Shown: piece after piece, positions 21,597 through 34,135 of the stretch
How positions within the stretch are numbered: the stretch's first letter is position 1
Layout of the letters: every line of letters starts with the position of its first letter
DNA from: Endomychus coccineus
Taxonomy: Eukaryota > Arthropoda > Insecta > Coleoptera > Endomychidae
Direction: 5' to 3'
Assembly (NCBI GenBank): GCA_958510875.1
Contig: OY294069.1
Coordinates: 6,519,205-6,583,204 of the forward strand
Length of the DNA: 64,000 nucleotides
Made by a program: the position numbers and the translations under genes
Notes under the pieces: generated by a model
Told to the model about the DNA's origin: nothing
The model's input: only the letters and a program-made list of their open reading frames with translations
The model's database searches: none

Positions 21597-22814
21597 ATAG
21601 TAGACTTCCGCGGATAGCTAATCTTGAAAATTCTTGGCTTCCGGATGGATTCCGCGTCACAATAACGCGACTTGATGCCGACGTTTCGTAAGCCATTACA
21701 GGTGGCATCTTCAGAGCAGACTTGAGGCTTGAACTGAAACTGATTCTTCTGGTTTCTATAGCGGTATTTATTGTAGGAAAAAACCTTCAAGCTACACAGT
21801 TCACTGGTTTTATTCCGGTGGTTAACTCCGTTCTGGCACCTGACCCTGCCGTTGTGTGATCATGTGCGAAGTGGTATTTTCGAGGATGGGTTTCCAAATG
21901 TTGGGAAGGTTTAGATTATTTGGATGTTTTAGGATTTCTATCGATTCAAGAATTTTTCGCTGATAGAAGTTTGGGGCTCGGGCTAGGATTTTAGTATTTT
22001 CAAAGAGGATCTACTGGTGTCACGAAGTCTCATGTTCTTTCACACGAGTAGCTACTGTACGACCTGTTTCACCAACGTAGACTTTACCGCAAGAACAGGG
22101 AATGCAATAAACACCTTCTAAGTGAAGAGGAGAGAGGGGATCTTTGATAGGTTTGTAAAACCGAGATAGTGTTGGAAGTGTGGAGAACCGAGTTGAAATA
22201 TTATGTTTTTTAAGGATTTTGGAAATTCGATCTGCTTATATTCAAGATAGGCAGTGGATTAAGCAGACGGAGGAGTTTGTGGCTCAGGTTGATCTGAAAT
22301 CTTAGGCGAAGTGTATTCCTCTATGGCTTTTTGAATGTTATAATGGGAGAAATTATTTGATAATAAGACAGATGAAAGATGTTTTAATTCTGATTTTAAG
22401 GATTGGGATTGGAATAAGTTGACAGCTCTGTGGACCAAGAAGTTTATGACAAAGGAGATTTGTTTTGGGCAGGGTGGCGGTGGGAAAGTTCTTTGAAGTA
22501 TCTGTTGGTGTGAGTGGATTTTCGATACACATAATGTCACAAAGTACCGTCAGTCTGTCGACTAACTAATAAACTAATACATCTAGGAACGGAAGTGAAC
22601 CTTTCGATTCAACTTCCATCGGGAAAAGAATATTGGGATGTAATGAATTTTAATGATTGAGGAAGGGAACAAGATTTTCGCGACCATGTTGCCAAATAAC
22701 AAAAGTCGTCGACATATCTAAACCAACATTTCGACTTGACAACAGATGAGTCAATAGCATCTTCCTCAAAAGTGTTCATGAAGATATTAGGTATGACCGA
22801 AGAAAAGTGGGGAA
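21597..22814 (-). mobile_element. Penelope-like element, 3' half: RT end, GIY-YIG endonuclease and terminal repeat
   Basis: Read on the minus strand from 22814: remnants of GSPL.....NIF and RYVDD (the RT catalytic region, ~22800-22690), SKGSLPFLDVLV (~22600-22560), then downstream sequence ending in GVYCIPCSCGKVYVGETGRTV (22113-22050), the GIY-YIG endonuclease start that defines Penelope-like elements. Finally comes the terminal repeat with a hammerhead-like core (CTGAAGA at 21724-21718, GAAAC at 21687-21683). Frameshifted. It is truncated at its 5' side at ~22814, exactly where an oppositely oriented fragment begins. Confidence 0.85.
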
Positions 22815-23340
22815 CCCATTCACAAATTATCCGTTATTCTTCCCTTCCCGATCCAAAAAGAAGTTTCATAAACCCTCAGTTCCTGTGAGACCAATTGTCA
22901 GCACTATCGGATCCCCTACTTATAAACTCTCTCGATATCCGTCATCTATTCTCAAACCACTTGTAGGTAATCCCAACAGTTATATCCTTAATTCTTTTCA
23001 TTTCGTTGAAAAACGCCAAACGCTGAAAGTTGACCCAGGCGATTTGCTGGACGTCGAATCACTCTTTACCAATGTTCCCATTCCAGACACCCTTCCCATA
23101 ATTTCTCAACTGTTACCTGCCAAAAGCATTTAAATGGACTTACTACCGTTAATTGGTTTTTGCCTATCTTCCACATATTTACTGTACGATGACAAGTTTT
23201 ACGAGCAGTCCTCGGGAGCAGCCATGGGTTCCTCACTTTCTTCGGTCCTAGCTAATATCTTTATGCAAACTTTTGAGGAAGATGCTATTGACTTATCAGA
23301 TCTCTAGAAATGTCATTTGGCTGCTTGGTTCCTTGATGAT
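22815..23340 (+). mobile_element. Penelope-like element, RT part, inverted relative to the adjacent half
   Basis: Plus-strand translation gives FHKPSVPVRPIVSTIGSPTY and KLSRYPSSILKPLVGN (RT motif 1-2 region), a DVESLFTNVPIPDTLP block, then FYEQSSGAAMGSSLSSVLAN and a decayed F/YxDD (WFLDD, ~23325). The sequence stops right after the DD. It overlaps the minus-strand half by only ~100 bases of element sequence (the GS.LS...YVDD region), so the two pieces together approximate one element with its 5' part inverted. Stops at ~23130 and ~23300. Confidence 0.85.
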
Positions 23341-24680
23341 CAACAAAAAGTAATAACATTGCAATATGTATTGCATTAAAAAAGAGCGAGATTACATTTT
23401 TGTATTGATTAATCATAATAATCCCCTTGAATTCTTCAAATCGTAGTCTTCTAATATAATAAAAATGATTATGCTCAATATAACTTCCTTATGATATTTG
23501 ATATTATATTTAGAATTTGTAAGTAAACTTCAATTTTTTTAACATGCTTTAGTTATAATATGTTTTATGTTCGGAACGCTTTTTCTATTGTCGAAGGTTG
23601 TTCAATGATGGTTACATTAATTCAATCATATCACGTACTCTAAAACTAGACTAAGAAATTTCATTGAAACATGTAATATTATAGAAGACGATTATCTTCT
23701 GTCAATCGTCGAGTCAGCCATGTTTGGTACCAATTATTTTAAATTTTTTTAAATAATTCGATTCTGCCCAACCTTGCTTGAAATATTGATACAGGTTCTA
23801 TCATATTACAAGCCGTTCCGTAAATGTTGTTCAATTTAACGAATGTTTCAATATTCTAGTTATATATTAATGTGGAACGGTTCTATAATTGTATTCCATC
23901 AGAAAGAACATTATGCACTGTGCAGTAATGGTCCAATCATAGAATATATAAATAATTGAATATTATGCGTATATGCTTATTTTCTAAATTGATTTTTAAT
24001 AAAAAAACGAGTTGAATAATCTGTTTTACCGTAGTAAAAGCGTGATAAACGTTTCATCTATTTTTAATATTCACCACAAGCTTGCGTGAACCAAACATTT
24101 GCTGTTCGCGCGTAGTATTATATAATGTTAATATTCAACAATGTGTTCAAAATAGGAAAATGTGAAGCTTATGTTATATTCGTCATTATTTAAAGTATGC
24201 AATGATCCATGATATGTATTACCAAATACCAACATGATACTCTAAAAATAAGCAAAAGTGCATCATTATTTCCGCAACCTTGAGATAAGATATAGATAGA
24301 CTATCTGATATAATTTGTTGCAAGCCGTATTGTTGTTGGTTATTTGTTCTAGAAAAGGTACTCCAATGATTATTACTCATTCACTTACAGTTCGCCAGCA
24401 GTTTAAAACTGACATATTTTCATATCGTGAGTTAAAATTTGTCTATGCACATAAGATAGGGGAACAGGCTGCCGACAGGTCTGACCATGCTGATTACTTG
24501 AAACTCACGATAGATTAATTGTATTGAGAAAAATCGTCAGTCGAATCTTAAGTTCCCAACTTTTAACCAACGTATTATTTTATTTAAAAAAAATTTGATA
24601 ATGGGAGCTGTTACTTGGTGATAATGGATCATCATGATGAGATAAAAAACATATCACTTGGTTGGATTATATTTATACAG
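23341..24680. other. AT-rich stretch, nothing recognised
   Basis: No coding signal, no defined inverted repeat. Confidence 0.3.
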
Positions 24681-24684
24681 ATAT

Positions 24685-24950
24685 AGGATATACGACCGCC
24701 TTCGGTGACCCTCTGCCGACCCGGTTTCATACCCGAGTCACGGCTGAGATATTTTCGATATACATCATACAAGTCTCAGGCCTTAGGCAAGATAATATCT
24801 GTCTGTGCCTTTCTTCAGATGGGATGTAGAGTATTGCTCATATTATGCCGTTGAACTTTTGACTGCAATAGAACCCTAATTATCCCCCTGGCCATAAAAG
24901 GCACCAAATTTACCACCTTTTGGGGCAGAGCCGGAGTAAATACAAATTTT
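24685..24950 (-). repeat. Possible tRNA-derived SINE
   Basis: On the minus strand ACTCGGGTATGAAACCGGG (24725-24745) resembles a mutated B box in a GC-richer 70-base block flanked by AT-rich sequence. No convincing A box. Low confidence. Confidence 0.25.
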
Positions 24951-25136
24951 ATTCATCTATAACTATAATTATATCATTGTAAGTAGGTAAAAATAGACCG
25001 TTCGCAGGTATTATATACCTAATAATATAAATATGAAATTGAAATTTTCATTTTTGTTCTTATTGGTTTCCGATGATTGATTTTTGTTGTAAAAAGAGAT
25101 TTTAATTCAAGTGACGCTTTAGCCGAAACGTCTGCT

Positions 25137-25720
25137 TTAACAAGTACTTAATCTTCGGTAAAGGATATAGTACTTAAGCTTATTACTCCTAGAAAAAAGC
25201 GACATGACTCTGGCACATTTAGAAGTAGGTGTTGGACGAACAGCTCGGCCATAGCTTCCCCAACACGGGATCTTTAGTGTTGCCTCTTCTTCGCATGCTT
25301 TACACAGTGGGTCATTTACTAGTCCCATAGAGCACATATGCCTCCTTAGTTGACTGTGTCCTTGAGTAGACGCAGATTCTTCCGATACAGTAATATTGAG
25401 CTGTTTTTGGGCAAGGTGCGTTCATCGCTTCCTCGGCCTGTCTACAACTTTGGGGTTCCTTCCGATAGTCGCTTGAGCACTTTGAGGTTGTCTTCTTTGA
25501 AAAGGGCATTAAGGCTTTCATGTGACAGTGCAATTGTTGTTGCGACTTCAGGATTTCCCTTGACGGAACCCTCTCGAGCCAACTCGTCCGGCTTTTGTTA
25601 TGTCGATTTACCCAAAGCCAAAAGCAGTTTTAAGCTAATTTGCTATACAGACGTAGGGTGTTGTGACTTGCTAAAGCTATTTTGTAGCTGTTCTTGTTTC
25701 TACTTATAGCTAATATTGCA
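25137..25720 (-). mobile_element. RNase H-bearing LINE, ORF2 C-terminal fragment
   Basis: Minus-strand frames contain DELAREGSVKGNPEV (25600-25550; the last RNase H helix, compare NEKADELARKGS) and then, after frameshifts, LRRHMCSMGLVNDPLCKACEEEATLKIPC (25350-25255; the conserved C-terminal Cys/His region). Both occur in the same order at 28470-30112. Pseudogene. Confidence 0.7.
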
Positions 25721-26214
25721 GCTTTGCTGTCCGAAAGGGTTTAAAGGCCTTTAACTAATGTTTTTAATAAAATGTACAAAACAAATTTTTATGATTAGAA
25801 TGACTTATCTCTTAGACCACATCGTCGTTTGTTATAAACTGTTAAAGTACCATGTAAATGTAAATTGCTTTTGTTGTTGTTGTTGAACGATTTTGTTGAA
25901 GTTTGGGTGAAAGCAGTTCTGAATTGACTTAAATTTACTGTAAACTTTCAGCACCCCTTAAGACAGATCATAATTTTGTGGGACTAAGGAGGTTGAGTAT
26001 CATTTGCGCTGATTGTTTAAATAATGAAAATCGAGGTTTTTATGAATGACAACCTCATTATTTCCCTCAATATGAGTAGTGTAATCAGTCCAGAAAAATT
26101 TTGGGACTGTATTGGTTTTGGGCGCGGTAGCTCCCGATCAAATGATATTTATGAAGGTACAAAAAAAGTAACAACAATACTACGAATTCACATGTGGTAC
26201 GAAGAAAAACAGTT

Positions 26215-26840
26215 GTTACATTTCGAAACATTGCAGCACTGTTGTCACAACTGGTAGATGATCTCCAACGTTTATTAAATTATTTGAAGACAAAGATGAT
26301 TTACCATATGAGCGTTTTCTAACTACAAAAGCATTTTTGCGACCTGTAGGCCCTAGCGCTTTTGAGAGGTTAACCAGAAAATTGATAAAAGGGATGTTAG
26401 GTTTATTACGGAGCTCCTTGGAGTTGATCCAAGCATTGACAACAATAGTCAATAGGAGGCTATGAAATACTTTTCCCATCAAAAATTGTCAATCAACTTC
26501 ATAGAGACCGGTTAGTTGATCTACAGATCCACACCGCCCATGTATAAGTTATAAAATGGTCTTGCTTTAGGACATGGTAGTATGATTTTCGACCCATCTT
26601 TGCCTGTTCGTTTTATCTCAACTATTTTATTTTCATGGCAGTTACTCAGAACCAAAACTTCTTTGGTATCCATCCAGAGACATCCTATGAGCATTATTAT
26701 TTTGTATGCTTTTCCTATCACCTCTCTTTCTTTTTTATTGTCAAATTTGGGCGTATTCTTTCTCGTAGAGATACATGTTCCCATTGAAGCGAATGGTATT
26801 ATGACTATTAAATTTAAATGTTTAAAATCGATCAAAATAA
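26215..26840 (-). mobile_element. piggyBac-like transposase relic (C-terminal half)
   Basis: Minus strand, read downward: GCLWMDTKEVLVLSNCHEN, then VEIKRTGKDGSKIILPCPKA and YNLYMGGVDL (26700-26525). This is the DDE-domain end and YN.YMGGVD signature of piggyBac/PGBD-type transposases. A frameshift is followed by VDQLTGLYEVD and VVNAWINSKEL (26500-26420). The N-terminal half is absent and no TTAA-bounded ends were found. Confidence 0.75.
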
Positions 26841-28240
26841 AAAGACACGTCCCGTTCTCTCACTGTTTCAACTAGTTTTTTTCACTACTCGTTCACCTAG
26901 CGTCTACTGTTTTTGAAATGTAATTATAGTATTTTATTGAACCATAATGACATCAATGTTTTTCTGGCTATAAATATATATCACACGCATATATTCAACC
27001 TGCTGAAGTGTCCGAAATTTTCATTTTAAGATTCAAGTGACGTCGTCGATGTGACGTCAGAGTTTATTTTATGTGTTTACACTGTGGCATTAAATTATAC
27101 TTTGTATAGTTTGGTTCAATGCTCTGTGGTACATCATGGAAGTAAGGTTTCATAGTAATAGTAATTTTGAGTTGAGGTGTCAGTATTATAGTGTCAATAA
27201 TTTCCAAAATCATATTTCATAGAGCTGTAAAATACATTATGTAGACTATTCGAATAAAATTTCAATGCAAGATAGAGTATAATTTAACGTTCTTTATATC
27301 ATTCGCAATATATTTTCTGTTCATACAATCATACATTTGACCCGCAGAGGATCCAAAAGAAAAAAATTGTACTAACAAAAGTGAGGGAAGTTAGTGACCA
27401 ATTCCCGAATGAACATTTTCCTGTTAAGTGTTAAAGAAAGAGTCAAATGTTGCATATTTATTTTTACGACGTTTGACATTTAGCGAGTAATTACCCATCG
27501 TCATCGACCAGAGACGTTAAACGTTGTAAGTAAGCAACAATCGAAAAACTCATCTCGAAATTAGTTACGCGGAAGTACAAGGCATGTGTTAACAGCGATA
27601 AACAACTTGCTCGTGAACGAAATGGGCCATAATCGATATTGAACATTCTTCATTGCAAGGTGTCAATGGCAGCTGTACATATCGCGTTTTACATTAATCG
27701 CGAATGCCTTGGCACGAGCTGTAATGCAGTTACAGTCAATTATGCAGCACGTGAGCGTTATTATATGAGGCTTGAGGGCTCACGTTGTTCTCAGCGAAGA
27801 GATAAAAGGACGCACTGTGTTTCCTAGATAGAATACGTATTCTTCAACACTAATTTAGGGCTGAGCACGAACGCGGTGACCTTTTTCTATCTACAGAGTA
27901 CTTGTGGTGAGTTCAAAATAAAGGTAGAACAATAATAATTACTATTTCGGAATTTGGGCAATATTCAAAGTTTGCTCAATAGCATCAAATTGAATGTAAA
28001 TGCCTGTCCAAACTGAGTGACATTCCTATACAACTTGTTTATGTCCACACTTAATGTAGTGATGGATTTTTAAAACCCTGAAAACCCTTCTTGCGGCAAC
28101 TTTGAAAACTTCTACAGATTGTCATTTTACAATTTCTACCACTTGCTGTATCTAATTGGATCTTACATACCCACTAATCGTATGGATTCATAGATACCAT
28201 ATTTCTTGAAATTAAATAAAACTATTATTAATATTCGAGT
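26841..28240. other. No recognised feature
   Basis: Includes a region with somewhat CG-richer sequence at 27450-27880 that I could not assign on either strand. Confidence 0.25.
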
Positions 28241-28244
28241 TAAG

Positions 28245-28466
28245 GCGGAAGAGTGGCAGGTTATTGCCAAGGACGTGGAATTTTCTTAATTGCGCTGGTT
28301 CTATGGATGGCAAACATGCTACCTTACAAACTCCAATTTCGAGGGGAACAGAATATTTCAGCTATAAAAACTTTTTTATCGCTCTTCTTTTTGCTGTTGT
28401 TGATGCTAATATTTGTTAATGTTGGATGTCAAAGCCGGATCTCAGATGTGGCGTCTAAGCAAACAT
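28245..28466 (+). mobile_element. PIF/Harbinger (HARBI1-like) transposase fragment
   Basis: Across two plus-strand frames the translation gives NFLNCAGSMDGKHATLQTP, then GTEYFSYKNFFIALLFAVVDAN and VGCQSRISD. This is the DDE_4 nuclease segment of HARBI1-like transposases (DGKH motif, Y.YK..FS..L.A..DA, D.G..GR.SD). Only ~70 codons survive; it abuts the LINE on its right. Confidence 0.75.
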
Positions 28467-28469
28467 GAC

Positions 28470-30115
28470 TCCAAGAATTTTGTACCTTGTACGAGGTTGT
28501 ACAAGTCCTTTACTGGGTGGGAACTGTATAATTATGGTTCGCCGTTAGGCTTTCCAAAAATTGACTGTCTTTTGCGGTCCAGTGCCTCGCATTTACACAG
28601 TATGTGTGTAACTGTTTCTGTATCCTTACCGCAAAACCTGCATGTCAGGTCACCATTGTACAGTCCCATTTTGTTTAGGTGCCTTTTTACTGGCGCATGG
28701 CCAGTCATGAGCCCTGTTTCGACTCTAATTTTTAACCCTATTTAGTTCTAATAGGTCTGTCGTTCTTTTGTACACGGGGCTTTGATGTATTTCTTCCCAT
28801 GTTCGTTTCCTGGGATTTTTTCCCAGTATTCCTTGTGGTTTTCCATGATCCAATGTTCTACAGACCTTCCTGCTGTACGTTTTGGTACCCCCGTGGTCTG
28901 TTCTGGATATGGAGCGTTCTCCGACCCTTTTCTTGCAAGTTTGTCGACTTTTTGATTGCCTGTCGTTCCCTGATGTCCCGGCATCCAGATCAGCTTAACG
29001 CGGTTTCAGTCTTCCAGTATTTCAAGCTATTCTTTGCATGCCCATACCAGACGGGATGTCACTTCCTGACTTCTCATTGCCTTAAGTGCAGCCTGACTGT
29101 CTGTCAATATGTGAATCTGCTCATCTTCGACGGCTCTCCGATTGTTTTCCTTCACACATTACATATACCTTTGCTTGGAAGACGGAGATGTGTTTACCCA
29201 ATGAATAGCTGAAGTATGTCTTTGGGTTTCTTGAGTATACCCCTGCACCTGCACCTTTTTCAATCTTAGAACTCTTTCCCTGTAGAATGTAGCCCAGGTC
29301 TGTATGTTCCCATTCAGTATTTTCTGGTATTGATAATCTGAATGCGTTGTTAAAAGAGTATCGCTTTGGAATGTGATCTGTTCTCATGCCTAACACGTCC
29401 CTGGTCACGATTTTTACTATGCTCATGTGTCCCAGCACAATGTGAACATTCTCCAATGTATTCTAAAGCCTTGCCTCTCCTTGGATTACCAATTGAAGGA
29501 GAGGTAATCCCAGTAGTGTCTCCATTGCTGCAGTGGGGGCTGTTTTCATGGCACCTGTGATCCCAAGACATGCAAGTTTCTGGACCTTGATTAGTCTTGT
29601 CGTGGTCCCTCTTTGTTGTGTTTTAGGCCACCATACTAAAGAGGCGTATATTATTGCGGGTTTAACCACCATGTTGTACAACCACTAGATCATGTTCGGT
29701 CGTAGCCCCCTTTTTTTCCCGAATGAGCGTCTGGTCACAAATAATGAGGTCTCCGCTTTTTTAAATACTTTTCCCAGATGTTGATTCCAAGTCAGTTTCG
29801 AGTCTAGTGTCACCCCAAGATATTTGACTTCCCCTTTTGTCTGTACAGTTTCTCCTCGTATTTTCAGAAGTCCCAAGCCCTCATATTTTCGTTTATGAGT
29901 GAATGCTACTATGGTGGCTTTGTGGGTCTTATATTCAGTTCCTCTGAATCCGTCCATGTTGTTACCCGGTTCAGAACCTTTTGCATGTGATCTCTGACCG
30001 TGGAGTTGTATTTTCTTTGTACCATGGCAACTATGTCATCGGCATATTCAAGGGTTCTGTATCCTTTGTCCTGGAGGGTTCTCAGTAGCCCGTGCACGAC
30101 CAGGTTCCACAACTC
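28470..30115 (-). mobile_element. RNase H-bearing LINE (R1/I-like): RT C-terminus, RNase H, Cys/His tail
   Basis: Minus strand from 30112: LLRTLQDKGYRTLEYADDIVAMV (RT catalytic ADD, ~30040), then IRPTKATIVAFTHKRKYEGL (~29910) and VKYLGVTLDSKLTWNQHL (~29820). AIIYASLVWWP.....TTTRLIKVQKLACLGITGAMKTAPT spans ~29660-29540. RNase H motifs include HILTDSQAALKAMRS (~29110) and MPGHQGTTGNQKVDKLARKGS (28984-28920). Finally CRFCGKDTETVTHILCKC (~28640-28590) is a CCHC-like tail. Frameshifts and stops interrupt it, but all domains are in the expected order. Truncated upstream of the RT palm. Confidence 0.85.
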
Positions 30116-30119
30116 ATAT

Positions 30120-30420
30120 CCAGAACAGCAAAAAATCTCAGTTGCTTTGATTAAGCAGAGCTATGAAACTAAATTACGGATTGTCCCAAGGTTCAGTACT
30201 CACCCCATTGTTATTTAATCTGTAGTGCTCTGATATGCCAACCACGACAACAGAAAAGTTTGTTTACGTCGATTACTGGGCGATAGCTGCTAAACACAGA
30301 GCTTGACTCAGGGTAAGCTGATCGCAGACTTGTCTGCCCTACTTGACCACCGGAGAATTTCCTATTTCCTTCTAGTTCTGACAAATATCTCGGTGACTTA
30401 AAAAGGTTGGAAATGCTTAA
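30120..30420 (+). mobile_element. LINE RT fragment (CR1/Jockey-like), opposite strand
   Basis: Plus-strand reading NYGLSQGSVLTPLLFNL followed by MPTTTTEKFVYVDYWAIAAK matches the GLPQGSVL.P.LFN and Y(A/V)DD..(L)A palm motifs of a LINE reverse transcriptase; the second D of the catalytic pair is changed to Y. Starts immediately beside the previous element in opposite orientation. Confidence 0.7.
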
Positions 30421-31790
30421 GCGAAAATGCAATTTAATGAATTCATATTTATTTCCTGCTGATGGTAATCCCTTATTTGCATTACTTTAATTTTAGTTAC
30501 ATTATTTAATCAGATACATTCTATTTTCTCATTTAGTTTATTCTGATGTTGGCTACTTGGAAGCTGGAAGCTCCTTAATACTTTAACAGTATTTTCAGTG
30601 GATAAGGGTGATTATTTCTTACTCATTAGTGAAGTGAACATTATTTTTATTTTGAACTACCTTATACTCAGATACAAAGAAGGTATCATCACTTTTCAAC
30701 ATTTAATTTACTTATATTTGATTCGAAATATTCTACACGCTTATAATGATTTTTTATTATATCCATGGGAAAAATAAGTATGTTTTTTTCTACTCTTTTC
30801 CCACCTGAACACGTCTCTATCTACGTGAAAAATTATAAGGGATAATTTAAACTTAGAAACGTGTTTTGTATGTTTGTTGTTGGCTAATGTTATCAGAAAA
30901 CTAATTGGATAAGTAAGCTCCGTCACCGCAGGCTATTCATAACATCACCATTCTCTTAATTAGACTGAATCGTGGAACGTAGTTGCAGAGTAATTAAAAG
31001 CGAAGTGCTGATAATCCGATTATTTTTTCAAATACGGATGACTTCTTGTCAAGAAATAGTCAGATGGTAATCGCCCGAATGCGTTTCTTGAAAGGAATAC
31101 CATGTACGCCTTGTGCAGAAAGTAAAGTAACATAAAGTGGTTTCTAGGAACTATACCTGGTAGCAATGGACTCTTAAATATTGCGTAACGTATTCGAGTA
31201 GCATCATAAATAGTAGGTTGTATTTCCAGTACGACCAGTTCCAATCATCCGAAGCTTATTAGGAATAAAATGTATGATGAAGCTCGCTTTAAACATGTTC
31301 TTCGGAACGACTATGCAATTGAAAAGCTGGTATTCGCTCCCATTAGTGAATCTACGTTTGTAGATTCAGGTTTACACCTGTCTTATCTCAAGATGAATCA
31401 TATAACATTACGTTTTTCTATATGATCTAATATCTCGTCTTCCTTATTGATTCTTGAAGATGTCAGTGACCTTCCTGAGTGAAATTGAAATGAACGCAAA
31501 AACGCATTCTTTCGCCATAACTCCTCGGGCACAAATTCAAACCCAACAATCTAATGTAGCTATGTATCTTTGAATCTTGAATCCGGAATATCCGAATTAT
31601 TTGTCGGCTCCAAACATAGGCCTCGAGTTGCTCGACAGAACGAAATTGTATGGAGACCGAATTGCGCATTAAGAAAAAACTTGAATGATAAAAATTAATT
31701 AGGAACAACAATTTTATTGAGTAAACCAAATATGCACAAATATACATCGACACACGGATCAAATAATTTTTACACATTAGAAACAAGTTA
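30421..31790. other. No recognised feature
   Basis: AT-rich; chance frames only. Confidence 0.3.
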
Positions 31791-31794
31791 GTTT

Positions 31795-32545
31795 GATTTA
31801 TTATAATATGACATACCTTTTACATTTAGAACGAAGAACGCAGAGAGTGAAAATTTCGGATGGTGGACAACATTTCATATCTGAGGAATTGTCACTACAA
31901 ATGGGAAATTCTCAAGGTAGCATAATTGGCCCACTTTTGTTCCTAATCTATATTAATGATCTACCACAAGTTATTGCTGATGCTAGAAAGTTATTTATCA
32001 ATTATGCAGATGATAGTAATATTAAAGTATCTGTAAATCACCTTTCCCTTCTCGAAACTGAAATTGCTTCTGCGCTTTCCAAGATTGAACATTGGTGTAT
32101 GAATAACAAACTCACATTGAACAAAAGTAAGACAAACTGCATCATCTTTTCGCCAAGCCATGGTAGGCTGCAAATTCCAGAAACATTAAATTTAAATAAT
32201 TACATTTTGGAAATGAAGGATTATTCCAAACTGGTATACCCAAGGAAATCGAACAACAATGTAAAAAGCTGAGTTATATCATTTATAGTTTACGTGTCAT
32301 GAAACCACAATTCGAGGAAAATACATTAAAAGTTTTTTATTATGCCAACTTTCAATCTCTGTTGAGTTTTGGGGTAACAGCTACCAGGTTGATATAATAT
32401 TCAGACAGCAAAAAAGAGCAATGCGAATAATCTTTGGATTAGGGTATAAACAAAGTTGTAGAGGTTTCTCAAGAAAAACAACTTGCTAACTGTTATTGGA
32501 ATAGACATTTATCAATCCCTTCTTTTTATTTTCAAACATAGATGA
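31795..32545 (+). mobile_element. CR1-like LINE RT fragment
   Basis: Frame 31793-32272 contains LQMGNSQGSIIGPLLFLIYI and NDLPQV, NYADDSNIKVS (catalytic YADD intact), and WCMNNKLTLNKSKTNCIIFS. Subsequent frames give CKKLSYIIYSLRVMK, RQQKRAMRIIFGLGYKQSCR (~32400-32460) and LLTVIGIDIYQSLLFIFK. The order is that of CR1-group ORF2 from RT motif B to the C-terminal third. 5'-truncated and frameshifted, but better preserved than neighbouring LINEs. Confidence 0.85.
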
Positions 32546-32549
32546 TTCT

Positions 32550-32890
32550 TTACAGATTTCAAAAAATCTTTCAATTACAATAATACATATGAGTAGTTTA
32601 TGAGTAGTTTTTTGTTTATTTGACAGGAGACAAGACACAAACAGAATACAATGTCCATCTTTTAGACCATGAATTATACAAAAATTGTAAGAAGACTTAG
32701 GGTTATGAAATGTACCATCCATAAATACAGTTTCCAAGTCGCATAGAAATTTCAGATTGGTTGAGCACGAGAATACTGCTATATTATTATTATTACGGGA
32801 ATGGAAATATCTATAGAAAAGGGAGAGATCTCCGACCTTCATCATATTAGGGATTGTGGGAGACGCCTTCCTGAAGAGAAGACACAAGCT
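32550..32890 (-). mobile_element. Mutator-like (MULE) transposase fragment
   Basis: Minus-strand frame contains IAVFSCSTNLKFLCDLETVF followed by MDGTFHNPKSSYNFCIIHGL and CILFVSCLLSNKQKTTHKLL. The DGTF motif holding the first catalytic Asp, followed ~12-25 residues later by Q/N-LY.IHG and P..Y.LL..K...TY, is typical of MULE transposases. Only the first third of the catalytic domain remains. Confidence 0.7.
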
Positions 32891-34070
32891 TAAATTTTGG
32901 TTGCATTAAACATTATAATACTAAAAGTTAAAGACATGAACGTGGATATTTTGTCCAGCACTCTTCGATCGAGCTCAAGACGTCAATGATACAATTTTAC
33001 AAACTGGTTTATTTGAGATTGTTCAATAAAAACTTGCGATCTTCATACAAGTGAACATGCCCAAGTAAGTGAGTGGAATTATGTTTGATTTATAGATATA
33101 TAAAATGTGAAAGATTGAAAGCGCTTGTTGAGGTAATGCGTATTTTATCACATTGTGTCTATAAGACACCAAAATGCGAGTAGTTAAACGTTACTATGTT
33201 GACTAACATGGAAGAATATTCTTACAAAGTGGAACAATGCAATGCATGACTTGCAGTTTACCTTTCGGGAAGTAACTTCCACTGACGTATCAGGCAGTAC
33301 CTATTTCATTTTTCCTCCACTTTATTCGTTCAGTATAGAACCTACCTTGGTTGATTTATGGGCTTTATATTGGGAGAAAATCAGTTTGTTGGTACATCAG
33401 GTTATATACTTGATTGATACTGTATCATTATCTCTAAACAAACACAAAGTAAGTAAGAAAATAATTTTGAATAAATAAGATAGGAATATTGGAAATAAAC
33501 AGAAAAAATGGAATAATCTTATGAAAAATGATCAGTTTGTATTGTGGTTCTAAAAAAGAAATGTACATCAATTTTATCGCTGGAGGTGGGAGAATATTTT
33601 AACAATCTGAAAGCAGAAATATGCCTCAAGAAACAAGCTTCTATGACTTACTGTTAATAGTACATTTCGAATATTAATGAAAATGTGCTATTATAGTTGC
33701 TTGTTGTGTCAACATTAATTTAATAACTTGGTATACTTTCCAGCTATACTCTCTCGTGAGAAAATAATAAATAAATATCAACTTTATTCATCACATACAG
33801 CTCTCTACATGTTTTAATTCAAACAATTATTTAAATTGTTACGAATAATTAAACGGAAAAATGAAAATGACCTTCTATTCAGAACGTAGGTTTTAAATGT
33901 ATTATTATTTATAAAGATGTAAGTTTTTACGATGCGCCTTAATTGACATGCAAAAGTTTCATTTAAGTGAAGACACCCATTGTACAGGTTGTTTCACCGA
34001 CGTCAAATTCTCCCATACCGTTAGAAAACATTTTTCATATACAGAGTTGTATGGAAAATACTTTTGTTTA
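32891..34070. other. No recognised feature
   Basis: Includes a 78-codon chance frame at 33242-33478 that resembles nothing known. Confidence 0.3.
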
Positions 34071-34135
34071 TACAGAGTGTTCCATTTCACATGGACGTAA
34101 TTTAGTTGTTTTGATTTGTTGATATTTCAATTTAG

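Noticed and set aside
25070..25136. Possible fourth hammerhead-like site around GCCGAAACGTCTGC
   Set aside because: Only the GAAAC half is present; no CTGANGA core at a workable distance.
28799..29212. 137-codon plus-strand frame
   Set aside because: Antisense shadow of the RNase H LINE at 28470-30115.
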